Notes: generated by a model from the letters alone, not told the origin. A stretch of 64,000 nt of DNA from Laburnicola sp. R22_1 (GCA_014281115.1 JACONQ010000003.1:3224001-3288000); one strand, 5' to 3'. Positions 21,138-32,143 are shown, counted from the first letter of the stretch. A program made the numbers and translations.

Positions 21138-21705
21138 TGTAACCTCCCCCCCTGCGAAGCGAAAGAACCCTGTGTCTCGAAGAAAATGACAGGTACTTCG
21201 ACTTCATACTAACATTGACTTATATGCACGGTTTTGTTTATATCTATAAACTACAAACGCTGCCTTTAGATAGTCCTCTAGCCATGTAGCAGGCTGCATA
21301 TCAAAATTACATGAAGGTGCTCGTCCTATACACTGTTCAGTCCTCGGCGTGCTTTAGCCCTGCGACATAATCTCCACCACAATAACGCCCTCGCGTCTTT
21401 TTGCTAGCTGAAAATAAGTACATATCGCCGTAAAAAGTACGCTCTCTCAATTCCTAGCATTTCAAAGCCGTAGCTCTCACAGGCGTGGCGTAAACTCCAT
21501 GTCCGCCACGGAGGTTGGTACATGCAGCACGCCGGAGCTGCAGAAGCGGGTGTTACAGTACGATTATGTAACTTCTGTTACAGCGCAGCATTAATCAGTG
21601 TGTTTCTTACGCATCGCCTAGCTTCCCGCTTGCCGCAGCCTAGCCTTCTTTAGAACAAATACGAAGGCCCTGTGTGCAGGAAAGAAGCGCCGGCTTGCAA
21701 CGAGA
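21138..21705 (+). repeat. Left arm of a long inverted repeat
   Basis: This arm aligns, in reverse orientation, with 23685-24245. Anchors are aagtacctgtcatttt (outer edge), tgtcctatac, ctgcgaca.atctcc, cgccacggaggt.ggtacat, aagcgggtgtt.cagtacg, and the inner aaggccctg.gtgc. Spacing between anchors is the same on both arms to within a few bases. Identity is roughly 70-85% by eye, with many transitions, consistent with age or RIP. The outer limit of similarity is at gaggtta. Confidence 0.8.
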
Positions 21706-22067
21706 CCTGGCCTTATCGTACGTGAGCGGCGTCGTCAACTCTATTGCTTGTTCACGACACCCATAGCAGCGAGCGATATTTTTGTTAGGATTTATTGATT
21801 GAACTTATGCAACGCTTGCAGCCGAGCACAGAGCAGTAATCTTCCAACCCCATCGTTTTGATCTTATCTTCGGCCATTTCCACCTTGCTTTTCCACGCCG
21901 TTTTTTTCACTGATGCCTTCGCAGTTACACAATTTTGCGCTTCGCTGCGCACTCTGCTCAGGACGCGATCTTATCATCGTTTGACGGCTGAGCCGGTCCT
22001 GCGCCGACCCTGCTATGTCAAAGGTCAATACAGTCCTACAAACAAGTCGGCCAAAGCCACGTCGCAC

Positions 22068-22304
22068 TTACCAAGCCCTATGGTCACTCCTCCGCTTCTT
22101 TTTGCAAGAGCTAGCCATCTCATGCATCAACTTCTCCGTGCGTGGGTCTGCAAACGCGCGTAGAAGAGTCTCTCTGACAGCCTGCTCTTCGTGGTCGTAC
22201 AAGGACGAAGCCTGTCGTCTGCTAAGGTAGCCCGACACATAACTAGCGCTGGAGTTTGGTGGGTATTGAAGCGTAGAAGAAGAGGTGTTGCGATCACTCG
22301 CCAT
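22068..22304 (-). CDS. Hypothetical 78-residue frame inside the inverted-repeat structure
   Basis: Open minus-strand frame with a Ser/Tyr-rich N-terminus and a helical, charged C-terminus ending in a basic KKKRRS segment. Composition is protein-like but there is no recognised family. It lies downstream of the broken HET gene on the same strand, about 500 bp away, and could be a separate small gene or part of what the structure carries. Confidence 0.3.
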   Translation of the reverse strand: MASDRNTSSSTLQYPPNSSASYVSGYLSRRQASSLYDHEEQAVRETLLRAFADPRTEKLMHEMASSCKKKRRSDHRAW

Positions 22305-22811
22305 GGCAGAGTCGAGTTGAGTCTAGGGGTGCTTGTAGGAGTGATCGCTGCAAAAAGCCATCGCAGGATGTTCCTCGTCTATTATGTCTTCGTGGGTGTG
22401 GAGTTGTACACAGGCGTGACGGGAAAGTGAATCTATACTTTGCACCTTTGCGCGACCGTGCAACCAGGCCTATATGCACCACGAGAACGTCTCATCCTTC
22501 CATTGGACCACAGACCGGCTAGACACCGTCTCACGAATTTTGTGCAATGGAGTGACCTATGCCGTGCGACTTGGTATGATGTTGGAGCCTTGTATGCCTC
22601 TATCCTTCCATCTCTTGAGAGACACAGATCCACACAAAGTGTCAGAACCGTCCTGTTTCGGCGAGAAGCAGCATCGCGGTGGCACAGGAAGGGTTTCGTG
22701 TTGCGAGGTTTTTGTGCGACTCCCTTGAGAAAACCCACCGTAGCACATCCTTGGCATGTCCGACGTTCCATTCTTGTTGGGCTCCTTCGCGCGATCTAGC
22801 ACGCATCACCC

Positions 22812-23209
22812 TCAACTTCGAGGAGTACGCGGGGACCAGATGCTGCTGAAATCGCTGCCAAGGGTATAGTTTGAAACGTCCGAGAGGTAAACGTAGCATT
22901 TCCGTGCCTTCTGGTACCAGCGGAACATAGAGTTGATCGCTTCCGAGAGCTCTGCACTGCCGGATTTGTCGATGCAGCATGCGTCCACCCAGCAATAACC
23001 TAGGCCGTCACGCTGAGCTTGTCGTGCGCAAAGCAGAATCTTATTGTAACCAGCCTTGTCCTTTCCGTTGCCAGTTATCAGGTCGTCGGATGTCACCTCG
23101 TGCCCTTCCTGCCAAGTATGCGAGAGGATTGCATAGGGACACTCTCGTCGCTGATGAAGTGCTCGGTCAGGCCGAGACTGCCATCGCTCGTGTATTTGAG
23201 AAGTCGCAT
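22812..23209 (-). pseudogene. Truncated HET-domain gene
   Basis: Begins MRLLKYTSDGSLGLTEHF at 23209. The frame shifts at the G-run 23136-23138 (one base short), then continues YAILSHTWQ, a GKDKAGYNKI segment, WVDACCIDKSG, AINSMFRWYQKA and CYVYLSDVS. These are HET motifs one and two in the same spacing as in the HNWD protein at 15411. After LSDVS the HET similarity ends at 22812; the third motif (RGWTLQELLAP) is absent, as are NACHT and repeats. It is therefore a 5' fragment of a HET gene enclosed by the inverted repeats. The one-base shift may be a sequence error, but the truncation is real. Confidence 0.75.
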
Positions 23210-23684
23210 CGCGTCGCGCAACGTATGCGGAGATCGTAGGCGGAGATCGTAGGCGGAAGCGGTAAGTGGAAGGTTAGGAAGCCTTGGGCGGAGCAGGCTG
23301 GAGGGATCGACTGAGCATGCCGGCTCGTTCAGCTACTCACCACGCTTTGAGATGTGGCGATGGCAGGACAGTAAGGTATACTAAGTGGCGCATAGGTATC
23401 GTGTTGATATACAGTCGTGTAGGAGGTTGGCAACGTGCAAAGGCCGAGCTGCATCTTGGTGGACGGTGAAGAGCGCAGCCTAGATCGCTGAGACGCAGGC
23501 AAGGCTGAGAACACGTAGCTGCACCCTCTGCACAACGCCGCGTATCCGAGCCCATGGACAGCTACGGGACGCTTGCCCGGTTCACCAAGGCAGTGAAACA
23601 TAGGAGGTGGGCGATAAGGGATGATATGCACACTTCGCATCAGGCCTTGGATGCGAAGACATGAGGTTGATTGCTAGAGCGCGT

Positions 23685-24245
23685 TTCGAGCCTGTGGTTC
23701 TCTCCGGCACGCAGGGCCTTGATGTTCATCCTAAGAAAGGCTAGACGGCTGCGAGCGAGAAGCTTGGCTATGTGTAAAAACCTGCTGATTCATGCGGGGT
23801 AGCAGTAGATATTACATAATCGTACTGCAACACCCGCTTTTAGAGATCTGGCGTGTTAGATGTACCGACCTCCGTGGCGAACATGCAACTTGCGCCATGA
23901 TTAGGACTTAGAATGTCTCAAAATGCTGTAGAAATATATAATGTACCTTTAAGGTTAATATAAACTCGTCTTTAGCTATCGAAACGATAAGGTGATGTTG
24001 TTATGGCGGAGATAGTGTCGCAGTGTTAGAGCAGGTTGAGCGCTCAACAGAGTATAGGACAGCCAACTTTGCGTAATTTTTACATGAAACCGGATACCTA
24101 GCTTAATAAAGGACAGGGGCAAGCGGTTATAGGTTATATACAAGAACAAGAATATGTGTGTGGCTTAACGGCGCTGTATATTCAAAGTACCTGTCATTTC
24201 CTTCGGGACACAGGTATCTTTCGCCACACAGGGGGAGGTTATATA
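23685..24245 (-). repeat. Right arm of a long inverted repeat
   Basis: Reverse-complement partner of 21138-21705. The outer edge at 24183-24245 carries aagtacctgtcatttcc and ttcgggacacagg, matching the opposite strand at 21141-21205. The internal anchors correspond in mirrored order. The arms enclose about 2 kb that contains the broken HET gene. Confidence 0.8.
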
Positions 24246-24920
24246 TGTTTTACTTTCCTTGGGAAGAATACATATCCCCAAGCAAGGTAGTTAATCCCAC
24301 AAGGAGATTACCAAATACAGTAACCACTCCAGGCTTGGAGGTCATGAAGCTTTGGAGCTCGGTGATGGGGGAATGGGCGGCTGGCGGGTGCCGGGGTGGA
24401 AGAAGATGTGCCCGACTCGGACAAATTCCGCTGGGAAGTCGGCCAAGCTGTGCTCGAGGCCCGCGGGCGCCATCCAGTCAGCGTCTGCACGCCGGAGAGC
24501 GTATTGGCGGCCCTCCGCCGCGGAGCTCGGACAGCGGTGGGGTTGCTACATCTGCCTGCCATGGGAGCAGTGCGCGTTAGCAGGTGTTCGGCTTCACACG
24601 CCAATGCGATGGATACATACAGCTTTTGGCAGCTCGGCTTTTGGGATCCAGCGGCTGACCATGATACGTACGGGTGCAGCGGCCATGATGGGAAGGGTGA
24701 GGAAGTTGGAGCTAGCTGCGTGCCCGGTTGGAGAAGAGCGGGAGAGTGTGTAGAGTGAGTGAGTGTGAGGGTGTGATGGATAGGAGAGGTTCTCTATGGG
24801 TGCAGAGGGGCAGCCCTGGAGACGCCATTGGGAATTCGCGACTACATCCGGATCTGCCAGCTCCGCACTCTCGCTGCTTGCCGCCTCGGTAATCTCCGCG
24901 GCGTGCGGCTGCAACGCCCT

Positions 24921-25058
24921 GATTGGCCCGCAGGGTGCTCGTCATCCACAGCCCTAACCCATTCGCCCGCCCAGACTGGAGAGGCGTTCGATTGGCCCGC
25001 AGGGTGCTCATTATCCACAGCCCTAACCCACTCGCCCGCCCAGACTGGAGAGGCGTTC
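24921..25058. repeat. Tandem duplication, 2 x 69 bp
   Basis: Two direct copies of a 69-bp unit beginning gattggcccgcagggtgctc, differing at only a few bases. Each unit carries an ATTGG (inverted CCAAT) box, so the duplication doubles a possible regulatory element. Confidence 0.9.
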
Positions 25059-25482
25059 GCTTCGGGTTCTTATTCCCGATACGGGTGGTCTGTCACGCTC
25101 GCTGTGTAGGCAAGGTCGTGTGTAATTCAATGGTGAGGCTCTTCCCATTCAATGATGCGGCTCTGCTAACCCAATGGTTGACTGTTACCCCCCCAAATCC
25201 AATTTCTCTGCGTCTGCCAGACCGCAACTTGCAACTCCCACATTTTGGCATGCGTATCCGCTGCACCTAGCGTGGCATCGAGCGCGTTTGTCGCTGGTCG
25301 TGTGCAATCTGCGCTGCGGCTCTGACGCTCTGATTGGCCCTCGCTACTTTCCAGACGCCGACGTGCCTGGCCTGCGACATGCGCCCAACACCTGCGAGCG
25401 CGGCCGCGCAGTCCTCTGTTGTGTATTTAAGGTGCCTCCCTCTTGTTGCTCTGCACTCCATCCTCACAGCACGGTTTCTCAC

Positions 25483-25690
25483 CTGGTATGTACCCCTCTC
25501 TGCTGCTTTGCCGCCGCTGACCTTGTAGACAGACCACCACACCATCTGCACTTCACCCTCCTCACTCAACCGCAGCACGGCTTCTCCTGGTATGTACCCC
25601 CTCTCTGCTGCTTTGCCGCCGCTGACCTTGTAGACAGACCACCGCACCATCTGCACTTCACCCTCCCCACTCCACCACAGCTCAACTCTC
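25483..25690. repeat. Tandem duplication, 2 x about 104 bp
   Basis: Two direct copies of a unit beginning ctggtatgtacccc and containing gctttgccgccgctgacc. Both carry a GTATGT donor-like site, so alternative 5'-leader introns are conceivable. Copies differ by a few substitutions and one base of length. Confidence 0.85.
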
Positions 25691-25822
25691 TTAACCGCAG
25701 CACAACTGACTTTCCTCTTCACATTGCCATAGCTAGTACGTATATTGCCTATGCTTTAGGGTGAGGAACTGCCGCTGACCTTTCCAAGCCCAACCTCCTT
25801 GATCCGCACTCCCTCGCTCGCC

Positions 25823-26490
25823 ATGGTCTACTATCGAACTTCCACCGAGGTCACGGCCGCCTACCAGCATTTGGTTTGCCGCAACGACTACCTGACGGTT
25901 GTCCACCATCCCGACGCACAGCACGCTCTCCAGCTGGCTGAGCTGCAGCCTGGACAGAGCGTCCTTGACCTAGTGCTGGCAGCGGCCGATTGATCGCCGC
26001 CGCGAAGCAGGCTGTGGGGGCTGGCTTCTGCGTCGCGGTAGATGCTGTGCAAGACTTTCTCAGGGTTGACATCCCTTGGGAGCTCCAACGCAAAGGCCTC
26101 ACCGTGCATCGTCGCGGTACGCCTCAACAGCAAGTCCATCTCATGCGCGCCAACGTTACAGACGGTGCGCTTGTCAGCAACATCCGTAACCTGCCTGGGG
26201 CACCCAACACCTTCGACCGCATCTTCGCTGTTCACCTCCTCGACACCATCCCAGCTGACCAGCGTCGCCAGCTGCTCCGCAACTTGCGCACGCTGCTTAC
26301 GCCAGGCGGGCGCCTTATCATCACCTTTTTGGCGCGCTTCACGGATATCCCGTCTAAGCCTGCCGAGACCAATCTCCCCGTGCAGTTCCGGACCACTGGC
26401 CACACAGAAGCGCCTGGCTCTTTGGCCTTCATGCGCCTTGATAGTACGCAGCTCGTTAACGTCCCTACTAACCATCCTCTTCCACTCTAG
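25823..26490 (+). CDS. Class I SAM-dependent methyltransferase
   Basis: Starts MVYYRTSTEVTAAY and ends LPL-stop at 26490. One base is missing at about 25974, in the codons for motif I: the sequence before reads VLDL and the sequence after reads AGSGRLIAAA, together the expected LDLGAGSGR. Allowing for it, the protein is 222 residues. Later features fit the Rossmann-fold methyltransferase family: a post-I acidic Asp in CVAVDAV, FDRIFAVHLLD (motif II/III region), a LLRNLRTLLTPGGRLIIT strand (motif III). The substrate cannot be told. Only 49 bp separate its stop from the ATG of the JmjC gene, very close for fungi, so a shared transcript or a fusion through an undetected splice or error is possible. 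Confidence 0.7.
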
Positions 26491-26539
26491 CTCGGCCCCG
26501 CCACCAAACTCATACATTCCCGCCCACAGCTCTACAGCT

Positions 26540-28998
26540 ATGGCGCTTGTCGACGAGTTGATTTCCGAGACGGAGAGCTTGCTCCAAAGTCTTCGAGCAG
26601 TCAAGCATGACATAGAAAGCTCGTCCCGCCAGCGCGCAGCACCATCTACCCTCCCCAGCCGCCCAGCGTCAACCGCTTCTCGTCCGCCAGGAATGGACGG
26701 CGCCCTCCAGAACTGTCGCATCGTTCTCTCGCGCATTATTAGCAATGCACAGGCCTTGCTCGGGCAGCTTCCATCCAACGACAGCGCAGCAGGACGGGCC
26801 GATGCTCAGCCGCAGATAACTGATTCCTCTACGTGCGCTTCCACAAACGCGTCAGAGCAACCACGCCCAAACGCAGAATACATCACCAAACCGCCATCCG
26901 GCAACACCCTTACCATACCGCCACTGCCGAACCCATCCTCGCCGGTCCACTCACCCACGCCTTCGGTCTTATCTTCGGCGAATTCGGAGTTGTTGAGAGA
27001 AGTGGAAGAGGACGCAGACCGCCCGCAGAACAACCCTTCTGAGGTGGGACAGAGCGGAGGTCACCATAAAGAGCAGCACGGAACTGGGGTTAATGCTGAG
27101 CCAGAGGATATACAAGATGCCGGAGCAGAAGGCGCTTTAGACAGATACGGCAAAGAGGTTTATGTTGTCGATTTTGGGGCAGAGCAGATGGGAGCCGCCC
27201 TGGTTGCGCAACTTGAGAAGCTGGCCGCAGCAACACCTAGCCAATGCTACGACAAGATCAGGATCATCGACTTCGCCTCTCCTGATTTCTCGCAAGCGCA
27301 GACGCCTGCTTCAGGATACATGAGAGGCAGCATATACTCGAAAGATGGCTTTAAAGTAACGGCATTGACGGCAGAGGCCGACTTCACCTTTCCATCAGCA
27401 GACACCTTGAGCCAAGAACACAGCCGGCTATCCCTGGAAGAAGTTCGCTCCTTTTTCCAGGCCGTCTTTGACAACCCACCAAGTGAAGCCCTTCCGTATT
27501 TTGTCGGCCCTATCCCTATGCCGTCAGAATATGTGCCCCTAGTGGATGCAGGGCCGAGGCTTCAGCGACGAAACAATGGCAACATTCCTGGGGTTAACAC
27601 GCCCTTTTGGTACATCAGCCAGTGCGACCGGACCCCCGCTACCCTTCATATTGAGGACGGTAATCTTGGCTCTGTTAATCTTCTTCTTGCTGGAGCACCA
27701 AAGATCTGGCTTTTCATTCCCAAGTGCGAGAAGACCAATATCGAAAGTCGCATGAAGGAGCTGTACGGTCCATGGCGTGTCCCGTGTTCGCAGGGGATCC
27801 GCCACTACAATGCTATCATCTCCCCAGGCCTCCTAGAGGAATGGGGCATTACGTACTATCTGGACTGCTGCCTGCCTGGCGAGATGATTGTCACAAGACA
27901 GGACACGTACCACCAAGTCCTAAATATGGGCCCTAATATTGCCGAATCTGTGAACATCGAGTTTAGTGATGCGCCGGATATGCCTGCAGGCTACGTCTGG
28001 TGTAAGAGGGGACGCGGCCCTGCGGCGTGTGGTCCCCATGTAATTACCGCTTCTAGTTTTGGTTCGAGTCATGCCAAGGCGACAGGCAAGAAACGGACAC
28101 GGTCAACACCTGCCCCTATAACTAAGAAGGCTAAGGGTATGAAACCGTCGTCAGCCCTCTCGAACCCAAAAGGCATAGCCTACGGACGCTTCACTGGTGC
28201 ACAGCAGCACAATATCGTAACAAAGCTTGGCAGCCAGGCCGATAATTCTACAATCGAACTCCTCACCTGCCTATTATTCGCTATAGGGAGTCCTGAAGCC
28301 ATTTGCCAGCTACGACACGCATGCCGTATGCGCCAAACTAGCCATATTTTCCCTAAAGGGGAAACAATTGGCGAGGCAACAAAGGCCTTAGATACGATAG
28401 AAGACGTTACGAGTAGTTACGCCATCATTCGCCGCTACCACCTCTTGTCTCTCGCTAAGCACCGGGAATCCCTATTTCAGCTGCACAAGCTGCGCACACG
28501 CACGCGTAATAGTGGCACGAAAAATATTCAGAAAGTAGAGACCTTAGTGCTGGAGGACCTTTACAATGAAGCGTATAGCAATAAGCATCCTCCAAAAACG
28601 CAGCAAACAAAACTTAAGAACTGGCTTAGGCATGGACACAACTGGGCTTCCTAGAACAGAAATTCTCCATCGGTGTCCTTGCCCTATTACCCACTGGCCG
28701 TAATACAGCCCTACAAAACTCACAGTATGTATTATGCAGCATGGCTCGTTATCTACTAACGTTTAGTAGAATTGAAAGGGTTAATCAGCAGGTCTTCGTT
28801 GCGTTTCTAGATATACTGCAGCAGGAAAGAGGAGAGTTCATACAACAGATGGCTGCAGCGGTGGACAATATCTATACTGATATTCTGTTTAATGAAGACC
28901 CTATGCAGCATTATTACTTTGAAAAGATGGACCTGGACGTACTTTGTAATACTTCGTTTGACGATAAAAGTCTTTTAGGGTATTGTGCGAAAGTATAG
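26540..28998 (+). CDS. JmjC-domain oxygenase, KDM4-like
   Basis: ATG at 26540 (MALVDELISETESLL). The N-terminal 200 residues are low-complexity with a coiled-coil start. The JmjC core includes TPFWYISQC, then LHIEDGNLGSVNLLLAGAPK with His370 and Glu372, and TYHQVLNMGPNIAESVNIEF with His458. HxE...H is the Fe(II) triad. The order, including a YNAIISPGLLEEWGI segment, closely resembles KDM4/JMJD2 demethylases, although JmjN, PHD and Tudor domains are not seen. A basic Lys-rich linker may be nuclear. The frame breaks at G-run 28644-28646; one added base joins the C-terminal segment to 28998, giving 819 residues. The likely role is Fe(II)/2-oxoglutarate-dependent oxidation, perhaps histone demethylation. 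Confidence 0.75.
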
Positions 28999-29142
28999 AT
29001 GAACAGTTTTGGATAGTTTACGGTCGAGAAAGCTTCTTTTAGGATTATGCCACAACCACCTCATTAGTGCGTATGGATACACGCCTTCTGACTTTAACGT
29101 TATTCCGCCTGGCACCTAGCTCTGCTTACTAAGTCGTGTTAG

Positions 29143-29175
29143 ATAAGCAGCGGTTACGAGGTAACCGCTGCTTAT
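29143..29175. repeat. Perfect 15-bp inverted repeat (hairpin)
   Basis: The arms ataagcagcggttac and gtaaccgctgcttat are exact complements separated by gag. It lies 145 bp after the JmjC gene, at the start of an AT-rich stretch. It could be a transcription-end hairpin or the end of a mobile element. Confidence 0.85.
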
Positions 29176-29614
29176 GTAATATAGGGATAAATCACTCTAC
29201 TTTCAAGTAATTTAACTACAAGACCATATATAGCCATAGGAGCGATACTTCTTCTAGATACAGCTATAGTAAATCCAGCTAGAAACAAGAATAATTAAAT
29301 CATTTAAGCAATTAAATTCTCTCCTTTGCTTAGGGTACTACTACATCTTACTTAACTTTTAAGGAAAGATAACATTTCTATATATAGCTATATATACCAC
29401 TATTAAAGTAAACTCTTATATAGATAGGATATCTAAGCTTATCCTAATAGCGCTAAACAAACGTATAACTAGAAGAGTACCGTATCCAAAGTAGCTATAT
29501 AGCCTAAGACATCAGTAGAGCTTCGTTAATTTAGGCACTAGTTTCACAGGTAGAGGAAACGACCTAACGTTCGTAAGGATTTGTTTTAGCCTATGTTATA
29601 GTAAAAAGAATGGA
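29176..29614. other. AT-rich RIP-like stretch
   Basis: Strongly AT-rich, many tata and taga motifs, stops in all frames. It resembles the block at 3720-4190 and is probably an eroded repeat. No coding similarity is left. Confidence 0.5.
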
Positions 29615-30176
29615 TTACGTCAGAGAAGGTTCATCCAACAGCTTCTCTTGCATCGCAGCCCACTCTTGAACGACCTTCAGTAACTCTACCGTTCCCTTTT
29701 CTAGAGCTTTTACCCTCGCTTCAAGATTATTGACCTTTTTTGCGAGCGTGTTTGGTGACTCCTGACAATCAGCTCGCAGTTGGTCTTCGGTGGCTAGGGA
29801 CAAGCGGTCTTCCTTTACTTGCATGAGTAACTGGCCTGGTCTGTTCAGCATTCGGGCAGTAGCTTACTCTAGGAATCTTTCTCGAAATGCTTGGATATGC
29901 ATCGTTCGAATCGTCCGAAACGTCAAAGTGAACTCGCTTCTTTCCAGGATGGTCTGTGTGTAGACTGCCGTGTGATACGGCGCATGGCGGAGGTAGCACA
30001 CTGTCTTGCGACTCCCCCAAACCTTCGAGTGGCTATCACGATGAGGTAAGTGCCTTGTGGAAATAAGCACAGCAGTGATCACCTACCCAACTTTCGACGC
30101 CGTTCGTGGATACTTCATCCTGATATAAGGTGTCATCCTCAACCGTAGTGACGTTCGAACTCTGCGAAAGACTCAT
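29615..30176 (-). CDS. Hypothetical coiled-coil protein
   Basis: Model: exons 30176-30087, 30032-29868 and 29830-29615. The introns are 54 bp (GTAGGT..TAG) and 37 bp (GTAAGC..CCAG). All exons are whole numbers of codons, giving 156 residues. The N-terminus (MSLSQSSNV...) is Ser/Thr/acidic, the middle has a KKRVHFDVSDDSND segment and a basic patch, and the C-terminal 50 residues form a clear coiled coil (LAKKVNNLEARVKALEKG). The short second intron is the weak point of the model. It is probably a nuclear or scaffold-type protein; no family recognised. Confidence 0.55.
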
Positions 30177-31269
30177 CGCGAAGAATGGAACAGGAATGCA
30201 AGGTGTATGAAGCGGAGTGAGAAAATGGGCGGAACAGGTTGGTCAAGTGGATGAAGCGGACGGAGTGGAGGGACAAGCCCTTTATTCCCCCTCCCCCTTT
30301 GCTGCTCCGCAGCCGAGAGAGAAAGGCACACGCACACGCTTAGCCATGGGCGCGGCTTCCGTCACATGTCTTCCGTGCATGCGCACCCCCGTATTCCCGG
30401 ACTATCCTAGGTTCGCCGGCGTAGCAAAGATGCAGGCAGCTGAATGGACAACTGACGACAGCGCCTCCACCAACTCAAAGTTCAATGTCTCCGTCTTACC
30501 GTTCCAAGCATGGGCATGCGACACCAAAGTCACCATGATCCACACCATCGCTGGGTGAAGCAACCATCCACGGCGGCTGCTGGGGAGGCATCCCTGATCC
30601 TGGGCTGCAGAATGAGTCCTTGTTGAGCTGGCGGCAGCAGCGGCGGATGGTTGCTTCGCAATCAGGAATTCTACACGCACGTCCCTTGCTAGCTAAGGCA
30701 TAGCTAGCGCCAGCACGGTGCAGAACCACGGAGGCTGTGGTGTTGCATGTGCGTGCCTCGCAAGGATACGACTTTCACGCGGGCAGTATGGGCTGCATCA
30801 GGGGCAAGGCTCCCAGCCAAGGGAGATCATAGTAGCCAACGGAGCTGCCGAGCGTGAATGTCATCCGCCACATACAATGAGCTCCGCCTTGCACTGCACC
30901 TGCTAGGGGTTTGAGACAACGCCGAGAATAAACCTATTTTGCAACGGCTGAGCCCCAGACGTAGTCAGATAAAAAAACTGCAGCGGCTGAATGCCAAATA
31001 GAAACAGGTTGCCGCCTCACGTGTGGACCAGGGAAGTAGATAAGAGGGAGTCAAGCGTCTGGGGCCAGTGGATCAAACCCCAAAAAACTCACTTCCGCGA
31101 TCTAGATATCACGCCTTAACGGCCGTGAGTTGTTACGAATTAAACACCATGAATGAGCCAGCAGAAGTATGCCCACATTCCCCCTTTCATAGGAGGTGGC
31201 TAACCCTTCAAGTACGAGTTTGTTTCTTCCCTCCCTCCGATTGATCATGTTCCTTCCTCTTCGTCGATA
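30177..31269. other. Intergenic, promoter side of the bZIP gene
   Basis: GC-moderate sequence with chance frames on both strands. No repeats longer than a few bases and no RNA gene seen. The last 200 bp, pyrimidine-rich and with ctctt/ccttcc tracts, look like a fungal promoter and leader for the gene at 31270. Confidence 0.4.
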
Positions 31270-32045
31270 ATGAGGGGTGCAGTGACGACCGTCTTCCAGG
31301 CGGACGAGAGGCTAAGTCCTGAGGACGAATTCATCAAGGATGACCTTCCATTTGGCTACGTCACGAATCTCCAGGCCAGCTCCTATAGCTTCTCTGACGA
31401 TGAAGGGGGTGCTGGATGTTGGGGAAGCAGCATTGTTCATGCTGAAAGCGGGCATATGGATACGGAGGTAGCAATGTTTCCTCCAGTCTTCTTCCATCCG
31501 CCCACTGGCCCGTCCATGTCTGACTGCATCAATCCTGGAGCGCTCCCCTCGCAAGAACATCCTCGGGATACCCCCAATTTCCGGCCTGCCATACATTCGC
31601 AGCAAACAGGGCCTTCCATTACTACGCCAGCTCGAGCACATCAGAACTCTGAGCGAGAAATCACAGATGTCAGCTGCGCATCATCTTCGCTCATGCCATC
31701 CACTTCTTGCTTGGGTCCTAAACCCTATAGTAAGGAGATCATGACCGGAATTGTCAACCAAAACAATAGCCAGGAGTATTTTTCCTCTTCCAAACCACGT
31801 ATCCTTCGTCGAGTTACAAAGAAGAGTAACGTAGACAACGAAGCTCGCAAGACTCGAAACAAGCTGTCAGCCGCAAGGTACCGGAAAAGAAAGAGCGGCA
31901 CGTTTACCCAGTCCCCAGCCTTCTATACGCATTACTAACATAGTTAGCAGAGTATATTGCTCAACTTGAGGACAAGAACAAGGACCTTCGCATACAGAAC
32001 TGTGCTCTAATTGAGGAAAATGCACGCTTGTTGGCTGCTCAATAA
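31270..32045 (+). CDS. bZIP transcription factor
   Basis: The first exon encodes a Ser/Pro-rich N-terminal half and a bZIP basic region: ARKTRNKLSAARYRKRK contains the N-x7-R signature and the Ala-Ala DNA contacts. A typical intron end (ttactaac..gttagcag, near 31950) is followed by EYIAQLEDKNKDLRIQN and CALIEENARLLAAQ-stop at 32043. That gives four leucines spaced by seven, a perfect zipper. The exact donor and phase could not be settled: GT donors near 31900 give the wrong phase, so a GC donor or a one-base error is likely. Total size about 245 residues. Expected to bind DNA as a dimer in the nucleus. Confidence 0.7.
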
Positions 32046-32143
32046 GGTTCTTCAGCATCCCGCCCTGGCATCTGTTCTTAGAGATTTCCCTCAAGACAAG
32101 ATATAAGATAGCCTAATCTAGTAACGACGAGGACAAGATTGGC

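Larger units (their letters stand above)
24246..25822. other. GC-rich region and promoter of the methyltransferase gene
   Basis: Frames are open on both strands from base composition; none is convincing. The stretch contains two local tandem duplications (24921-25058 and 25483-25690), several ATTGG/CCAAT boxes, and a pyrimidine-rich leader just before the ATG at 25823, as expected of a fungal promoter. Confidence 0.4.

Noticed and set aside
24308..24914. Several overlapping frames on both strands
   Set aside because: GC-rich composition leaves all frames open; none has a motif or consistent splice sites.
26042..26539. N-terminal extension of the JmjC frame over the methyltransferase
   Set aside because: The overlap region makes good sense as methyltransferase in the other frame; the extension is Ser/Leu/Ala-rich and low in information. 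The start at 26540 is preferred.
29143..29200. Helitron 3' end
   Set aside because: The hairpin is there but the CTRR terminus expected about 10 bases after it is not.
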